A stretch of DNA of 64,000 bases from Halomonas sp. 328. Its GTDB lineage: Bacteria > Pseudomonadota > Gammaproteobacteria > Pseudomonadales > Halomonadaceae. Position 1 is the first letter of the stretch; the number at the start of each line of letters is the position of its first letter. A program made the position numbers and the translations under genes. The stretch lies in assembly GCF_015645095.1 (NCBI RefSeq), contig NZ_JADOTW010000015.1, positions 1-64,000 on the forward strand. Direction: 5' to 3'. The notes beneath the pieces are model-generated. The model had not been told where the DNA came from. It saw nothing but the letters and a program-made list of their open reading frames with translations, and ran no database searches. Shown piece after piece: positions 26,516 through 35,731 of this stretch.

Positions 26516-27958
26516 ATGTTGAGTCAAGGATTCGTTTCTGCCGCTTCTATCGCGGCGAGTGTGCTGTTCATCCTCTCCCTGGGGGGGCTGAGCAACCAGG
26601 AGAAGGCCAAGCGGGCGGTGTGGTACGGCATCGTCGGCATGGGCCTGGCGGTCTTCTTCACCGCCTTCGGCCCGGGCATCGGTCACTACTGGCTGATGAT
26701 CCCGATGATCCTGATCGGTGCCGTGATCGGGGTCATGGTGGCCAAGCGGGTGGGCATGACCGAGATGCCCCAGCTGGTGGCGGCGCTGCACTCCTTCGTC
26801 GGCCTGGCGGCGGTCTTCGTGGCCTGGAGCGCCGACCTGGAGCGCATTCGGGTGCTGGCCGCCCAGGCCGCCGGGGAGTCGATGGCCGAGTTCTCCGCCT
26901 TCGCCGCCCTCGTCGCCACCAAGGACGCCGCCGAGCTGACCTTCCTGCAGCTCGAGGTGATCTTCGCCATCTTTATCGGCGCGGTGACCTTCACCGGCTC
27001 GGTGGTGGCCTTCGGCAAGCTGGCCGGCAAGGTGGACGGCAAGCCCCACAAGCTGCCCGGCGGTCACTGGCTGAACGCCGGCGCGGCGGCCGTTTCGCTG
27101 CTGCTGGCGGTGGCCTACCTCAACGGTGCCGGCTTCTGGACCCTGCTGGTGCTGGCGGCCCTGGCCTTCTTCATCGGCTGGCACCTGATCATGGGCATCG
27201 GCGGCGCCGACATGCCGGTGGTGGTCTCCATGCTCAACAGCTACTCCGGCTGGGCGGCGGCGGCCATCGGCTTCACCCTCTCCAACGACCTGCTGATCGT
27301 CACCGGCGCCCTGGTGGGCTCCTCCGGTGCCATCCTCTCGTACATCATGTGCAAGGCGATGAACCGCAACTTCCTCAGCGTGATCCTGGGCGGCTTCGGC
27401 GGCACCCAGGGCCCGGCGGCGGAGATCGAGGGCGAGCAGGTGGCCATCGACGCGGCGGGGGTGGCCAGCAGCCTCAACCAGGCCGACAGCGTGATCATCG
27501 TGCCGGGCTACGGCATGGCGGTGGCCCAGGCCCAGAACGCGGTCAGCGAACTGGTGCGCAAGCTGCGCGCCGCCGGCAAGGAGGTGCGTTTCGCCATCCA
27601 CCCGGTGGCCGGGCGCCTGCCGGGGCACATGAACGTGCTGCTGGCCGAGGCCAAGGTGCCCTATGACATCGTCATGGAGATGGACGAGATCAACGACGAC
27701 TTCCCCAAGACCGACGTGGCGATCGTTATCGGCTCCAACGATATCGTCAACCCGGCGGCTCAGGAGGATCCCAACAGCCCCATCGCCGGCATGCCGGTGC
27801 TGGAGGTGTGGAAGTCCAAGGTGGTGTTCGTCTGCAAGCGTGGCCAGGGCACCGGCTACTCGGGCATCGAGAACCCGCTTTTCTACAAGGAGAACACCCG
27901 GATGTACTACGGTGACGCCCGGGAGAGCATCGATAACCTGCTGGCCCTGCTCGACTGA
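26516..27958 (+). CDS. pntB: NAD(P) transhydrogenase beta subunit
   Basis: A 480-residue subunit. About 8-9 N-terminal membrane helices form the proton channel. The C-terminal NADP(H)-binding domain III follows ([62 protein letters not shown]). It starts 17 bases after pntA with GGAG in front of the ATG, so the two form an operon. Forms the membrane-bound transhydrogenase with PntA and supplies NADPH. Confidence 0.97.
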   Translation: MLSQGFVSAASIAASVLFILSLGGLSNQEKAKRAVWYGIVGMGLAVFFTAFGPGIGHYWLMIPMILIGAVIGVMVAKRVGMTEMPQLVAALHSFVGLAAVFVAWSADLERIRVLAAQAAGESMAEFSAFAALVATKDAAELTFLQLEVIFAIFIGAVTFTGSVVAFGKLAGKVDGKPHKLPGGHWLNAGAAAVSLLLAVAYLNGAGFWTLLVLAALAFFIGWHLIMGIGGADMPVVVSMLNSYSGWAAAAIGFTLSNDLLIVTGALVGSSGAILSYIMCKAMNRNFLSVILGGFGGTQGPAAEIEGEQVAIDAAGVASSLNQADSVIIVPGYGMAVAQAQNAVSELVRKLRAAGKEVRFAIHPVAGRLPGHMNVLLAEAKVPYDIVMEMDEINDDFPKTDVAIVIGSNDIVNPAAQEDPNSPIAGMPVLEVWKSKVVFVCKRGQGTGYSGIENPLFYKENTRMYYGDARESIDNLLALLD

Positions 27959-27982
27959 TCGTCATCTCGTGATGACAGCATG

Positions 27983-28020
27983 AAGACGCCCGAACCGGCT
28001 GCCGGTTCGGGCGTCTTTTT
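27983..28020 (+). terminator. Intrinsic terminator of pntAB
   Basis: AAGACGCCCGAACCGG (27983-27998), loop CTG, exact complement 28002-28017, then a T-tract: a textbook Rho-independent terminator. Confidence 0.93.
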
Positions 28021-28060
28021 CGCTACAATCGAGACCTCACTCAGTCTTGCGGGGCCCCTT

Positions 28061-29122
28061 ATGGCAGAGGAACAGATGACGGTCGCGGTACTCGGCGGCG
28101 GTAGCTTCGGCACCGCACTCGCCAGTATCGCCGCGGATAACGGCGCCCGGGTGCGCCAGTGGTTGCGGGATCCGGCGCTGGTCGCCCAGATCAATGCCGA
28201 GCATCGCAACGGGCGCTACCTGCCCGACTACGCCATCAATCCGGCGGTGGTCGCCTCGGGTGACATGGCCGAGGTGCTGGCCGGCGCCGAGCTGGTGCTG
28301 GTGGCGATTCCCTCCAAGGCCTTCCGCGAGGTGGTGCGCCAGGCGCGCCCCCACCTGCATGCCGAGCAGATCCTGGTCAGCACCACCAAGGGCATCCAGG
28401 AGGAGGGCTTCAAGCTGATGAGCCAGATCCTCGAGGAGGAGACCGGCTTCCCTCATATTGGCGTGCTCTCCGGCCCCAACCTGGCCTCCGAGGTGGCCGA
28501 CAAGCAGCTCACCGCCACGGTGATCGCCAGCGACGATGCCTTGACCCGGGCCCGGGTGCAGACCGCGCTGGGTTGCGACTACTTCCGGGTCTATGCCAGC
28601 AACGACCGCCATGGGGTGGAGCTGGGCGGGGCTCTGAAGAACATCTACGCCATCGCCGCCGGCATGGCCGCGGCGCTGGGCATGGGCGAGAACACCCGCA
28701 GCATGCTGATGACCCGGGCCCTGGCCGAGATGAGTCGCTTCGCCGTGGATCAGGGCGCCAACCCCATGACCTTCCTGGGCCTGGCCGGGGTCGGCGACCT
28801 GATCGTCACCTGCTCCTCGACCCTGTCGCGCAACTTCCGGGTCGGCCAGGCCCTGGGGCAGGGCAAGGGCCTCGACGAGGCGGTGGCGGCCCTGGGTCAG
28901 GTGGCCGAGGGGGTCAACACGGTACGCTTGGTGCGCGACAAGGCCCGCGAGGATGGCGTCTACATGCCGCTGGCCGAGGGGCTCTATCAGGTGCTCTTCG
29001 AGGGCGTACCGGCGCGGCAGATGGCCAAGATGTTGATGCAGGGGGAGCAGAGCAGCGACGTGGAGTTCATCCTCTCCCGGGAGGACGTCCAGCAGGCCCG
29101 TCGCCTGGAGCCGGGCTCATGA
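28061..29122 (+). CDS. gpsA: Glycerol-3-phosphate dehydrogenase [NAD(P)+]
   Basis: A 353-residue enzyme. The N-terminal Rossmann motif is [14 protein letters not shown]. The substrate region includes [27 protein letters not shown] and [12 protein letters not shown], all standard for GpsA. It reduces dihydroxyacetone phosphate to sn-glycerol-3-phosphate for phospholipid synthesis. ATG at 28061 is used; an in-frame ATG at 28076 with GAGG upstream is an equally plausible start. The stop overlaps the sixA start by four bases. Confidence 0.95.
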   Translation: MAEEQMTVAVLGGGSFGTALASIAADNGARVRQWLRDPALVAQINAEHRNGRYLPDYAINPAVVASGDMAEVLAGAELVLVAIPSKAFREVVRQARPHLHAEQILVSTTKGIQEEGFKLMSQILEEETGFPHIGVLSGPNLASEVADKQLTATVIASDDALTRARVQTALGCDYFRVYASNDRHGVELGGALKNIYAIAAGMAAALGMGENTRSMLMTRALAEMSRFAVDQGANPMTFLGLAGVGDLIVTCSSTLSRNFRVGQALGQGKGLDEAVAALGQVAEGVNTVRLVRDKAREDGVYMPLAEGLYQVLFEGVPARQMAKMLMQGEQSSDVEFILSREDVQQARRLEPGS

Positions 29123-29595
29123 ACGAGCGACTGTGGATCATGCGTCACGGCGAGGCGGGAGCGGGTCGCCCGGACAGCGCCCGGGAGCTGACGCCCCGGG
29201 GCCACCGCGAGGTGGCCGCCATGGCGGCGTGGTTCGGGACCCGCGGAATCGGCCCCTGCCGAGTGCTGGCCAGTCCCTACCGCCGCGCCCGACAGAGCGC
29301 CGAGCCCATCGCCGCGGCGCTGGGCGTCGCCCTCGAGATCCATGAAGGCATCACCCCGGATGACGACCCCCGGGCGGTGGCTGACTGGCTGCTGACGCAG
29401 CCCGAGGGGAGGCCCCTGGTGCTGGTCAGTCATATGCCGCTGGTCGGCGCCCTCACCGGGCTGCTGGTGGAGGGCCGCGTCACCATGGGGCCGGGCTTTG
29501 CCACTGCCGCCCTGGCGGAGCTGGAGGCCGAGGCCTGGGCGGCGGGCTGTGCCCGGCTGCGTGGCCTGATCACCCCCGCCGACCTGGCCACTTAA
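29119..29595 (+). CDS. sixA: Phosphohistidine phosphatase SixA
   Basis: A 158-residue histidine-phosphatase-fold protein. The catalytic RHG is at residues 9-11 (WIMRHGEAG), [15 protein letters not shown] supplies the second arginine, and [13 protein letters not shown] supplies the second catalytic histidine. SixA removes phosphate from histidine phosphotransfer proteins (ArcB in E. coli; the nitrogen PTS protein NPr has also been reported). It overlaps gpsA by four bases (ATGA) and so is translationally coupled to it. Confidence 0.9.
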   Translation: MNERLWIMRHGEAGAGRPDSARELTPRGHREVAAMAAWFGTRGIGPCRVLASPYRRARQSAEPIAAALGVALEIHEGITPDDDPRAVADWLLTQPEGRPLVLVSHMPLVGALTGLLVEGRVTMGPGFATAALAELEAEAWAAGCARLRGLITPADLAT

Positions 29596-29611
29596 GACTC
29601 AAGGAGATCCC

Positions 29612-29935
29612 ATGACCTTTATCGTCAACAACCGCGTCTTCGTGAATGCCGGTTTCGAATCGGAATTCGAAGAACGCTTCCGCCGTCGTGCCGGCGAGAT
29701 CGACCAGCAGCCCGGCTTTATCGCCATGCGGGTGCTACGCCCCCTGGGCAACCAGGCTCCCTATGTGGTGGAGACCGAGTGGGAGAGCCAGGCGGCCTTC
29801 CGCGCCTGGGTGGGCAGCGACGACTTCAAGCGGGCCCATGCCAACCCGATGCCCGCGGAAGCCACCGCCGAGGGCGGTGGCCTGGAGCAGTTCGAGGTGG
29901 TGATCGGCGCCTCCCGCGACGAGGGGCGGGGTTAG
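29612..29935 (+). CDS. Antibiotic-biosynthesis-monooxygenase-fold (ABM) protein
   Basis: A 107-residue protein with the dimeric alpha/beta-barrel fold. It opens TFIVNNRVFVNAGFESEFEERF, continues GFIAMRVLRP and YVVETEWESQAAFRAWV. The family contains small monooxygenases and IsdG-type haem-degrading enzymes; the haem-binding residues cannot be assigned with confidence. It lies 16 bases after sixA, probably at the end of the gpsA operon, and its stop overlaps the stop of the convergent AEC transporter gene. Confidence 0.82.
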   Translation: MTFIVNNRVFVNAGFESEFEERFRRRAGEIDQQPGFIAMRVLRPLGNQAPYVVETEWESQAAFRAWVGSDDFKRAHANPMPAEATAEGGGLEQFEVVIGASRDEGRG

Positions 29936-30879
29936 ATCAGTCCCGCGGCCTTAAGGCCGAAGGCACCCAGGGTGATGGTCACGCTGGCCATCAGGGTGGT
30001 CAGGGCGATGATATTGGCCGTCAGCACCGTATTGCCGCCCATCGCCTTGGCCATCACGAAGGCCGCCGCCGCCGTGGGGCTGGCGAAGAACAGGAAGAGC
30101 ACCCCCAGTTCGCGCCCCTCGAAGCCCACCAGCCAGGCCCCGCCGGTGGCGAGTGCCGGCAGGGTCACCATCTTGATCAGGCTGGCACCGGTAGCCAGTC
30201 GCCCGGAGTCGAGCAGGGCGCCAAGTGACAGGGTGGCCCCCACACAGATCAGCGCCAGGGGCAATGAGAGCGAGGCGAAGTAGTCCCCCGAGGTCATCAG
30301 CCAGCCAGGCAGGCGGAGCTCGAGCAGGGCGACGGGCAGGGCCGCCACCACCCCGAGGATCAGCGGGTTCTTGAGGATACTGGCGAAGATGCCACGCCAG
30401 TCGGTGCGTGCCTTTCCCTGATAGGCGGCGAGCGCCAGCACCGAGAGGCTGTTGTAGCTGAGAATGACGACACCCAGCAGCACCCCCCCGGCCGAGAGAC
30501 CGTACTCCCCGTACATACCGGCGGCCAGCGCCAGACCGACGATGCCGCAGTTGCCGCGGAAGGCGCCCTGAATATAGCTGCCCCGCTCGGCCAGAGGCAC
30601 CCGCCATGCTGCCCAGCCCCAGATCAGGACGAAGCTGACCAGGGTGGCCAGGGCAAAGTAGCCCAGCAGGGCGGGGTTGAGGGTGGCGTCCAGGTCGGCA
30701 CGCACGATGCTGAGGAAGATCAGGGTCGGCAAGGTCGCCTTGAACACCAGGCTCGAGGCGGTGTTGATAAAACCCTGATCGATCCAGCCGAGACGCTTCA
30801 GGCCGATGCCGATGAAGACCATGGCGAAGACCGGCAGGGTGATCTCCAGGGTCTGGGAGAAGAGGGCGCCGAGCTCCAT
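29932..30879 (-). CDS. AEC-family (auxin efflux carrier-like) transporter
   Basis: A 315-residue membrane protein with about ten helices, in the bile acid/auxin efflux carrier fold. Landmarks are LPVFAMVFIGIGLKRLGW, ASSLVFKATLPTLIF, FRGNCGIVGLALA and FVMAKAMGGN. Bacterial AEC members move malonate, malate or similar acids; the substrate is unknown here. No Shine-Dalgarno precedes its ATG. Instead it overlaps the stop of a 30-codon ORF as TGATG, indicating translational coupling. Confidence 0.88.
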   Translation of the reverse strand: MELGALFSQTLEITLPVFAMVFIGIGLKRLGWIDQGFINTASSLVFKATLPTLIFLSIVRADLDATLNPALLGYFALATLVSFVLIWGWAAWRVPLAERGSYIQGAFRGNCGIVGLALAAGMYGEYGLSAGGVLLGVVILSYNSLSVLALAAYQGKARTDWRGIFASILKNPLILGVVAALPVALLELRLPGWLMTSGDYFASLSLPLALICVGATLSLGALLDSGRLATGASLIKMVTLPALATGGAWLVGFEGRELGVLFLFFASPTAAAAFVMAKAMGGNTVLTANIIALTTLMASVTITLGAFGLKAAGLI

Positions 30880-30971
30880 CAGCGCGCCAGCCAGAGGCCG
30901 ACGACGATGGCGGCGAGTACGGTGGCGAAGAACAGGCGGTTGCGCAGGCGGGTATCACGGGGTCGGGTCAC
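30879..30971 (-). CDS. Small single-helix membrane protein (30 residues) upstream of AEC gene
   Basis: A GTG-initiated ORF of 30 codons. It encodes a basic N-terminus (TRPRDTRLRNR) followed by one hydrophobic helix (LFFATVLAAIVVGLWLA) and a final Arg. AGGGAG sits six bases before the GTG, a strong ribosome binding site. Its TGA overlaps the ATG of the AEC transporter (TGATG), and that ATG has no site of its own. It could be a transporter subunit, or a leader peptide whose translation drives the AEC gene. No family is recognised. Confidence 0.65.
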   Translation of the reverse strand: MTRPRDTRLRNRLFFATVLAAIVVGLWLAR

Positions 30972-31004
30972 GGGGGGCTCCCTGGCGGATTGGCGTCAAA
31001 TGAG

Positions 31005-31023
31005 TTAGAACAAGTGTTTGATC
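31005..31023. promoter_or_regulatory. Operator-like palindrome (AACANNTGTT type), copy 2
   Basis: TTAGAACAAGTGTTTGATC lies between the divergent AEC operon and the alpha/beta hydrolase operon. It matches the site at 20791-20809 in 15 of 19 positions, sharing AACANNTGTT. It could control either direction. Confidence 0.5.
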
Positions 31024-31093
31024 AAGGCGCTTCGCCTATCCACTCGATGGTAAACCCGTTAGTCTGCTATCGCCACGTTGGGACATCCTCGTT

Positions 31094-31924
31094 ATGCCGC
31101 TTCCTGCCCACGACACTCTGCTCTTCGCCCATGCCAATGGCTTCACCGGGGCCAGCTATCGCAGCCTGCTGGCGCCACTGGAGGCGCATTTTCGCGTCGA
31201 GGCCCTCGACCGCCTGGGCCACCACCCGGACTACCCGGTGGGCCCCAACTGGCTGGCGCTGCGCGACGAGCTGCTGGAGCGGTTGGCGGCCTTCGAGGCC
31301 CCGGTGATCGGCGTGGGGCACTCCATGGGCGGGGTCCTGATGGCCATGGCCGCCGAGGTGGCCCCGGAGCGCTTTCGCTGCGTGGTGGTGCTCGATTCCC
31401 CGCTGATGCTGGGGGTCGACGCCTGGGTGATGAAGGCCGCCAAGCGGCTGGGCATGATGGATCGCCTGACCCCGGCCGGGCGCACCAAGGGGCGCCGCGC
31501 CGAGTGGCCCGGCCGCGAGGCCATGCATCGCGCCCTCAGGCGGCGTCCGCTCTTCTCGCGTTTTACCGATGACGCCCTGCGCGACTATGTGGAAGGTGCC
31601 ACCCATCTGCTCGATGACGGCCGGGCGAGGCTCGCCTTCGATCCGGAGATCGAGGCAGAGATCTTCCGCCAGCTGCCGGATCATCTGAGCCGTTTGCCGC
31701 ACCGCCTGGGCGTGCCCCTGGCCATGCTGGGTGGGCGCGACTCCGACCTGATCACTCCGCGTCGGCGCCGCCGCCTGCGCCGTCACGGGGTGCGGGTGGA
31801 GACGGTACCCGGCACCCATATGTTTCCCATGGAGCACCCGGACGAGACCCGTCGGGTGCTGCTCTCCACCCTGGAGACACTATTAGAGGAGAGGCCGCGA
31901 TGCGCGATGAGCCCCAATCTCTGA
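31094..31924 (+). CDS. Alpha/beta-hydrolase (first of pair)
   Basis: A 276-residue alpha/beta-hydrolase. The nucleophile elbow is GVGHSMGG with Ser77. An oxyanion segment FAHANGFTG lies near the N-terminus, and a late PGTHMFPMEHP supplies the catalytic histidine. It has no signal peptide, so it is cytoplasmic. Substrate unknown; esterase or lipase-like activity is the default expectation. It overlaps the next hydrolase gene by 25 bases. Confidence 0.9.
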   Translation: MPLPAHDTLLFAHANGFTGASYRSLLAPLEAHFRVEALDRLGHHPDYPVGPNWLALRDELLERLAAFEAPVIGVGHSMGGVLMAMAAEVAPERFRCVVVLDSPLMLGVDAWVMKAAKRLGMMDRLTPAGRTKGRRAEWPGREAMHRALRRRPLFSRFTDDALRDYVEGATHLLDDGRARLAFDPEIEAEIFRQLPDHLSRLPHRLGVPLAMLGGRDSDLITPRRRRRLRRHGVRVETVPGTHMFPMEHPDETRRVLLSTLETLLEERPRCAMSPNL

Positions 31925-32799
31925 CCCTGGCCGAGGGCCGGCTCGCGGCCCTGGCCTGGGGCGATCCCGAGGCACCCACCTGGCTGGCCCTGCATGGCTG
32001 GCTGGATAATGCGGCCAGTTTCTCGCGGCTGGCGCCCCGTCTGGTGGAAGCGCGGAAGATCCGCGTGCTGGCCCTGGACTTCCCCGGCCATGGGCACTCG
32101 GCGCCGCGTCCCGAGGGCACCGACTATGCGCTCTGGGACAACTGTCATGCGGTGCTCGATGCCCTGGACGAGCTGGGCCTGGCGGCGGCACCGTTGTTGG
32201 CGCACTCCATGGGCGCCGGGGTGGCTTGCCTGGTGGCGGCGGCGCTGCCGGAACGGGTCGAGCGGCTGATGCTGATCGATGGTATCGGCAGCCTCACCAC
32301 CCCGGCGGAGGAGGTCGCCCAGCAGTTGCGCAAGGGCCTGCTCGGCCATCGCCGCCCCTCGTCGCCGTCGCCCCGTTACCCCGATGCGGCCACCGCCCTG
32401 GCGGCCCGGGTGGCGGGGGGCGTGACCCCCATCGATACCGAGACCGCCGAGCCCCTGGTGGCCCGCAACCTGGCGCCCACGGCGGAGGGGCGGGTGCGAC
32501 TGCGTACCGATGGTCGCCTGCTGCGTCCCTCCCTGGTGCGATTGTCACCGGAGCAGAGCCGCGCCATGCTTAAGAGTATCGAGGCGCCGACGCTGCTGGT
32601 GGAGGGCGAGGCGGGCATCCTTGGCCGGCGCGCCCATGCCGAGCAGGCGCGCCAGGCGCTGCGGGGTCTCGAGCGGCGGGTGCTGCCGGGCGGTCACCAC
32701 CTGCACCTGGAGCCGGATGCCGTGGATGCGGTGGCCGAGGCGATCCTGGCCTGGTGGGCGACACGAGACGAGTCACAGCGAGTTCAGGAGGCACCATGA
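31900..32799 (+). CDS. Alpha/beta-hydrolase (second of pair)
   Basis: A 299-residue alpha/beta-hydrolase with oxyanion strand LALHGWLDNAASF, LALDFPGHGHS, nucleophile elbow AHSMGAG (Ser103) and a late GGHHLHLEPDAV histidine. It resembles serine-hydrolase-like and epoxide-hydrolase-like enzymes. AGGAGAGG upstream of the start lies inside the previous gene. With the flanking hydrolase and patatin genes it forms a three-gene lipolytic-looking operon (inference). Confidence 0.9.
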   Translation: MRDEPQSLTLAEGRLAALAWGDPEAPTWLALHGWLDNAASFSRLAPRLVEARKIRVLALDFPGHGHSAPRPEGTDYALWDNCHAVLDALDELGLAAAPLLAHSMGAGVACLVAAALPERVERLMLIDGIGSLTTPAEEVAQQLRKGLLGHRRPSSPSPRYPDAATALAARVAGGVTPIDTETAEPLVARNLAPTAEGRVRLRTDGRLLRPSLVRLSPEQSRAMLKSIEAPTLLVEGEAGILGRRAHAEQARQALRGLERRVLPGGHHLHLEPDAVDAVAEAILAWWATRDESQRVQEAP

Positions 32800-32879
32800 G
32801 CGAGGCGACTGGTTCGGGAAAGCGCGTGGCCCTGGTGTTGGGCAGCGGCGAGGCGCGGAACGTTGAGGAGGCGCCATGA
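32796..32879 (+). pseudogene. Truncated duplicate of the patatin gene 5' end (27 codons)
   Basis: An ATG overlapping the previous stop opens 27 codons that copy the first ~21 codons of the patatin gene (SEATG, KRVALVLGSG) and then diverge to NVEEAP and a TGA that overlaps the true patatin ATG. The preceding AGGAGGC Shine-Dalgarno is duplicated too, so the unit repeats with an 80-base period. Most differences between the copies are at third codon positions. It may still be translated as a short peptide. Confidence 0.7.
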
Positions 32880-34042
32880 GCGAGGCGACGGGCACCGGCA
32901 AGCGGGTGGCCCTGGTGCTGGGCAGCGGCGGGGCGCGGGGCTATGCGCATATCGGCGTGATCGAGGCCCTGGAGGCCCGCGGCTACGAGATCGTGGCCCT
33001 GTCGGGGTGCTCCATGGGGGCCCTGGTGGCCGGGGTCTATGCCGCCGGTCAGCTGGGCGCCTATCGCGACTGGGTGGGCAAGCTCGACTATATCGATGTG
33101 CTGCGCCTGGTGGACGTGAGCTGGAGCCCCATGGGAGCGATGCGCGCCAACAAGGTGATGGCCAAGCTGGAGAGCCTGATCGGCGAGACCCTGATCGAGG
33201 AGCTGGAGATTCCGGTCACCACGGTGGCCACCGACCTGGTACGCCAACGGGAGGTGTGGTTCCAGTCCGGTCCGCTGCTGCAGGCGATTCGCGCCTCCAT
33301 CGCCGTGCCCGGGGTGATCACCCCGGTGCATCTCGGCGAGCAGGTGCTGGTGGATGGTGGCCTGCTCAACCCCCTGCCGATCATGCCCACCATCTCCGCC
33401 CAGGCCGACCTGGTGATGGCGGTCAACGTCACCGCCCACAGTCCCCATCCGGTGAGCCTGGAGGCCCTGCTGCCCCCGGAGGAGGCCGCCGAGGAGGCCG
33501 CCCGCGAAGAAGAGGGGGGCATCGCCGGCTGGTTCGAGGAGGTGCGACGGCGCACCCAGCGCTGGTTCTCCTCCACCGAGGACGACAGCGACAACGGGGG
33601 GGCCAAGGCCGCCCGCCAGCGTGCCTGGGGGCGCCTGGAGATGGTCCTGGCCTCCTTCGATATCACCCAGGCGACGCTGGCCAAGTACAAGGTGGCGGGC
33701 TATCCGCCGGACGTGCTGATCGAGATTCCCAAGACGGTCTGCGGCGCCCACGAGTTTCATCGTGCCGAGGCGCTGATTCGCCTGGGCCGCCACCTGGCCG
33801 ACCAGGCCCTGGATAGCTACGAGACCACCCCGGAGGGGGTGCAGATGGCGGTGCATGTGGGACCCAAGGTCGCCACCCTCGCCCCGGTCAGCGAGTCGGT
33901 GCCCGGGGTGGCGGGAGAGCAGACGATGATCGACGAAGCCGAGCTCAGGGCCCCGGATGCCGAGACCGCCGACGACGCGACGGGGGGAGAGGCCTCGGAG
34001 GAGGACTCCTCGGGAGAAGACCGCGGGATGGCGTCTTCCTAG
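32876..34042 (+). CDS. Patatin-like phospholipase
   Basis: A 388-residue patatin-family protein. The glycine-rich oxyanion segment is LGSGGARGYAHIGVIEAL, the nucleophile motif is GCSMG with Ser46, and the dyad aspartate lies in VDGG (Asp160). It resembles the RssA/YlbK-type cytoplasmic patatins in its first ~270 residues. The C-terminal ~70 residues are acidic and low in complexity. The start has GAGGAGGC upstream, and its ATG overlaps the TGA of a truncated tandem copy of its own 5' end. Confidence 0.9.
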   Translation: MSEATGTGKRVALVLGSGGARGYAHIGVIEALEARGYEIVALSGCSMGALVAGVYAAGQLGAYRDWVGKLDYIDVLRLVDVSWSPMGAMRANKVMAKLESLIGETLIEELEIPVTTVATDLVRQREVWFQSGPLLQAIRASIAVPGVITPVHLGEQVLVDGGLLNPLPIMPTISAQADLVMAVNVTAHSPHPVSLEALLPPEEAAEEAAREEEGGIAGWFEEVRRRTQRWFSSTEDDSDNGGAKAARQRAWGRLEMVLASFDITQATLAKYKVAGYPPDVLIEIPKTVCGAHEFHRAEALIRLGRHLADQALDSYETTPEGVQMAVHVGPKVATLAPVSESVPGVAGEQTMIDEAELRAPDAETADDATGGEASEEDSSGEDRGMASS

Positions 34043-34050
34043 GTCGCGGC

Positions 34051-34632
34051 CTAGAGGGCCTCGCCACGGCGCCGCAATAGGATATAGACCGCCCCGGTGC
34101 CGCCGTCCGCCTCGATGGCGGAACAGAAGGCCAGCACGCTGGGCCACTCCCGCAGCCAGGCATTCACATGGCTCTTGAGCACCGGGTAGTCGTCCAGGGC
34201 ATTCTGGCTGCGTGCCTTGCCGTGGACCACCAGCACGCAGCGGCTGCGCCGGGCCAGGGCGTCGTGGAGGAAACTCTCCAGTTCGCGGCGCGCCTCCTCC
34301 AGGGTGTAGCCGTGCAGGTCGAGGCCCGCCTCCCAGCTAATGCGCCCGCGCTTGAGCTGGGCCTGGGTGCGGTAGGGCAGGTCGGGGAGGGCGAAGTCGA
34401 GGTACTCCGAGGGGCGCACCGGCTCCACCCGACCGTCGGAGGTACGGCTGGTGGGTTGGCTGGGGTCGGCGGCGGTGGCCGCGGCGCGGCGTTCGGCGAG
34501 GCTCTCGGCCTGGCGCCGGGGGCGGCCGGGGTCGGCGCGATTGGCCTTTAGGCGGCGCACGCCGGCCTCTTCCAGGGCCTGGCGGAATAGGGAGATCTCC
34601 TCCTCGGGCGGTTCACCCTGGCGTCGACTCAT
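34051..34632 (-). CDS. smrB: Smr-domain endonuclease SmrB
   Basis: A 193-residue protein. The N-terminal half is charged and probably disordered; the C-terminal Smr domain has DLHGY at 105-109 and VVHGKA at 135-140. In E. coli SmrB cuts mRNA between collided ribosomes, and its gene lies beside prmB and aroC, as here. The last glycine of the usual HGKG-type motif is alanine in this protein. It is transcribed away from prmB. Confidence 0.88.
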   Translation of the reverse strand: MSRRQGEPPEEEISLFRQALEEAGVRRLKANRADPGRPRRQAESLAERRAAATAADPSQPTSRTSDGRVEPVRPSEYLDFALPDLPYRTQAQLKRGRISWEAGLDLHGYTLEEARRELESFLHDALARRSRCVLVVHGKARSQNALDDYPVLKSHVNAWLREWPSVLAFCSAIEADGGTGAVYILLRRRGEAL

Positions 34633-34756
34633 GGGGGCTCTCGTTGGGGGATTCTGGACTTGGCGCCCAGTATAGCGACTCGGCGGTGACTGTGAACCGG
34701 ACGGCGCTGCGGGTACAATCTTTCGCCCAACCGATTTCGCCGAGACAGGAGTCCGT

Positions 34757-35710
34757 GTGGCCGCTCAACGCCCCGCCGCCCATTCCACCCTGAGCCTCAC
34801 CGACGAGGCCCTCACCGAGGGGCTGGTCAGCCTGCGCGACTGCCTGCGCTGGGCCGCCAGCGAGTTTCATGCCCATGGCCTGCACTTCGGGCACGGCACC
34901 GCCTCGCCCTGGGACGAAGCGGTGGCACTGACCCTGGGCGCCCTGCACCTGCCCTGGGACGTGGATCCGGCGGTGCTCGATGCCCGCCTGCTGCCCATGG
35001 AGCGGGCGCGCATCGTGACCCTGGTGCGCTCCCGCATCAGCGACCGGCGCCCCTTGCCCTACCTGCTCGGCGAGGCCTTCTTCGCCGGTTACCCCTTCGA
35101 CGTGGACGAGCGGGTGCTGATTCCCCGTTCGCCCATCGCCGAACTGATCGAGGAGGGCTTCGCCGCCTGGTTCGGCGACCTGCCCCCGGCCCGGGTGCTC
35201 GACCTCTGCACCGGCTCCGGCTGCATCGGCATCGCCACCGCCCTGCACCTGCCCACCTGCGAGGTGGACCTGGCGGATATCAGCGCCGACGCCCTGGCGG
35301 TGGCCCGGCAGAACATCAGCCGCCACGACGTGGGGGAGCGGGTGCGCGCGGTGGAGTCCGACCTCTTCGCCAACCTGGCCGGTCGCCGCTACGATTTGAT
35401 CGTCTCCAACCCGCCCTACGTGGACGCCCGGGACCTGGCCACCATGCCCGCCGAGTTCCAGCACGAGCCGGCCCTGGCCCTGGGCGCCGGCAGCGATGGC
35501 CTGGACATCGTGCGGCGCATCCTGCGCGAGGCCCGCGACCACCTCAGCGACGAGGGGGTGCTGATCGTCGAGGTGGGGAACTCCGACCGCCACCTGGAGG
35601 CGGCCTTCCCCGAGGTACCCTTCCTGTGGCTCGACTTCGAGCGCGGGGGCCATGGGGTCTTCGCCCTCACCGCCCAACAACTCGACGCCCATGCGGCGTC
35701 CTTCGCCTGA
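34757..35710 (+). CDS. prmB: Ribosomal protein uL3 glutamine methyltransferase PrmB
   Basis: A 317-residue SAM-dependent methyltransferase. The SAM motif is [17 protein letters not shown] (147-163) and the glutamine-methylating motif is NPPY (218-221). An N-terminal helical domain of about 130 residues matches PrmB. It methylates a glutamine in ribosomal protein L3. The start is GTG, supported by AGGAG seven bases upstream. It is followed after 21 bases by aroC, the usual gammaproteobacterial order. Confidence 0.95.
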   Translation: MAAQRPAAHSTLSLTDEALTEGLVSLRDCLRWAASEFHAHGLHFGHGTASPWDEAVALTLGALHLPWDVDPAVLDARLLPMERARIVTLVRSRISDRRPLPYLLGEAFFAGYPFDVDERVLIPRSPIAELIEEGFAAWFGDLPPARVLDLCTGSGCIGIATALHLPTCEVDLADISADALAVARQNISRHDVGERVRAVESDLFANLAGRRYDLIVSNPPYVDARDLATMPAEFQHEPALALGAGSDGLDIVRRILREARDHLSDEGVLIVEVGNSDRHLEAAFPEVPFLWLDFERGGHGVFALTAQQLDAHAASFA

Positions 35711-35731
35711 CCGTCATCGCGAGGAGAGCCC

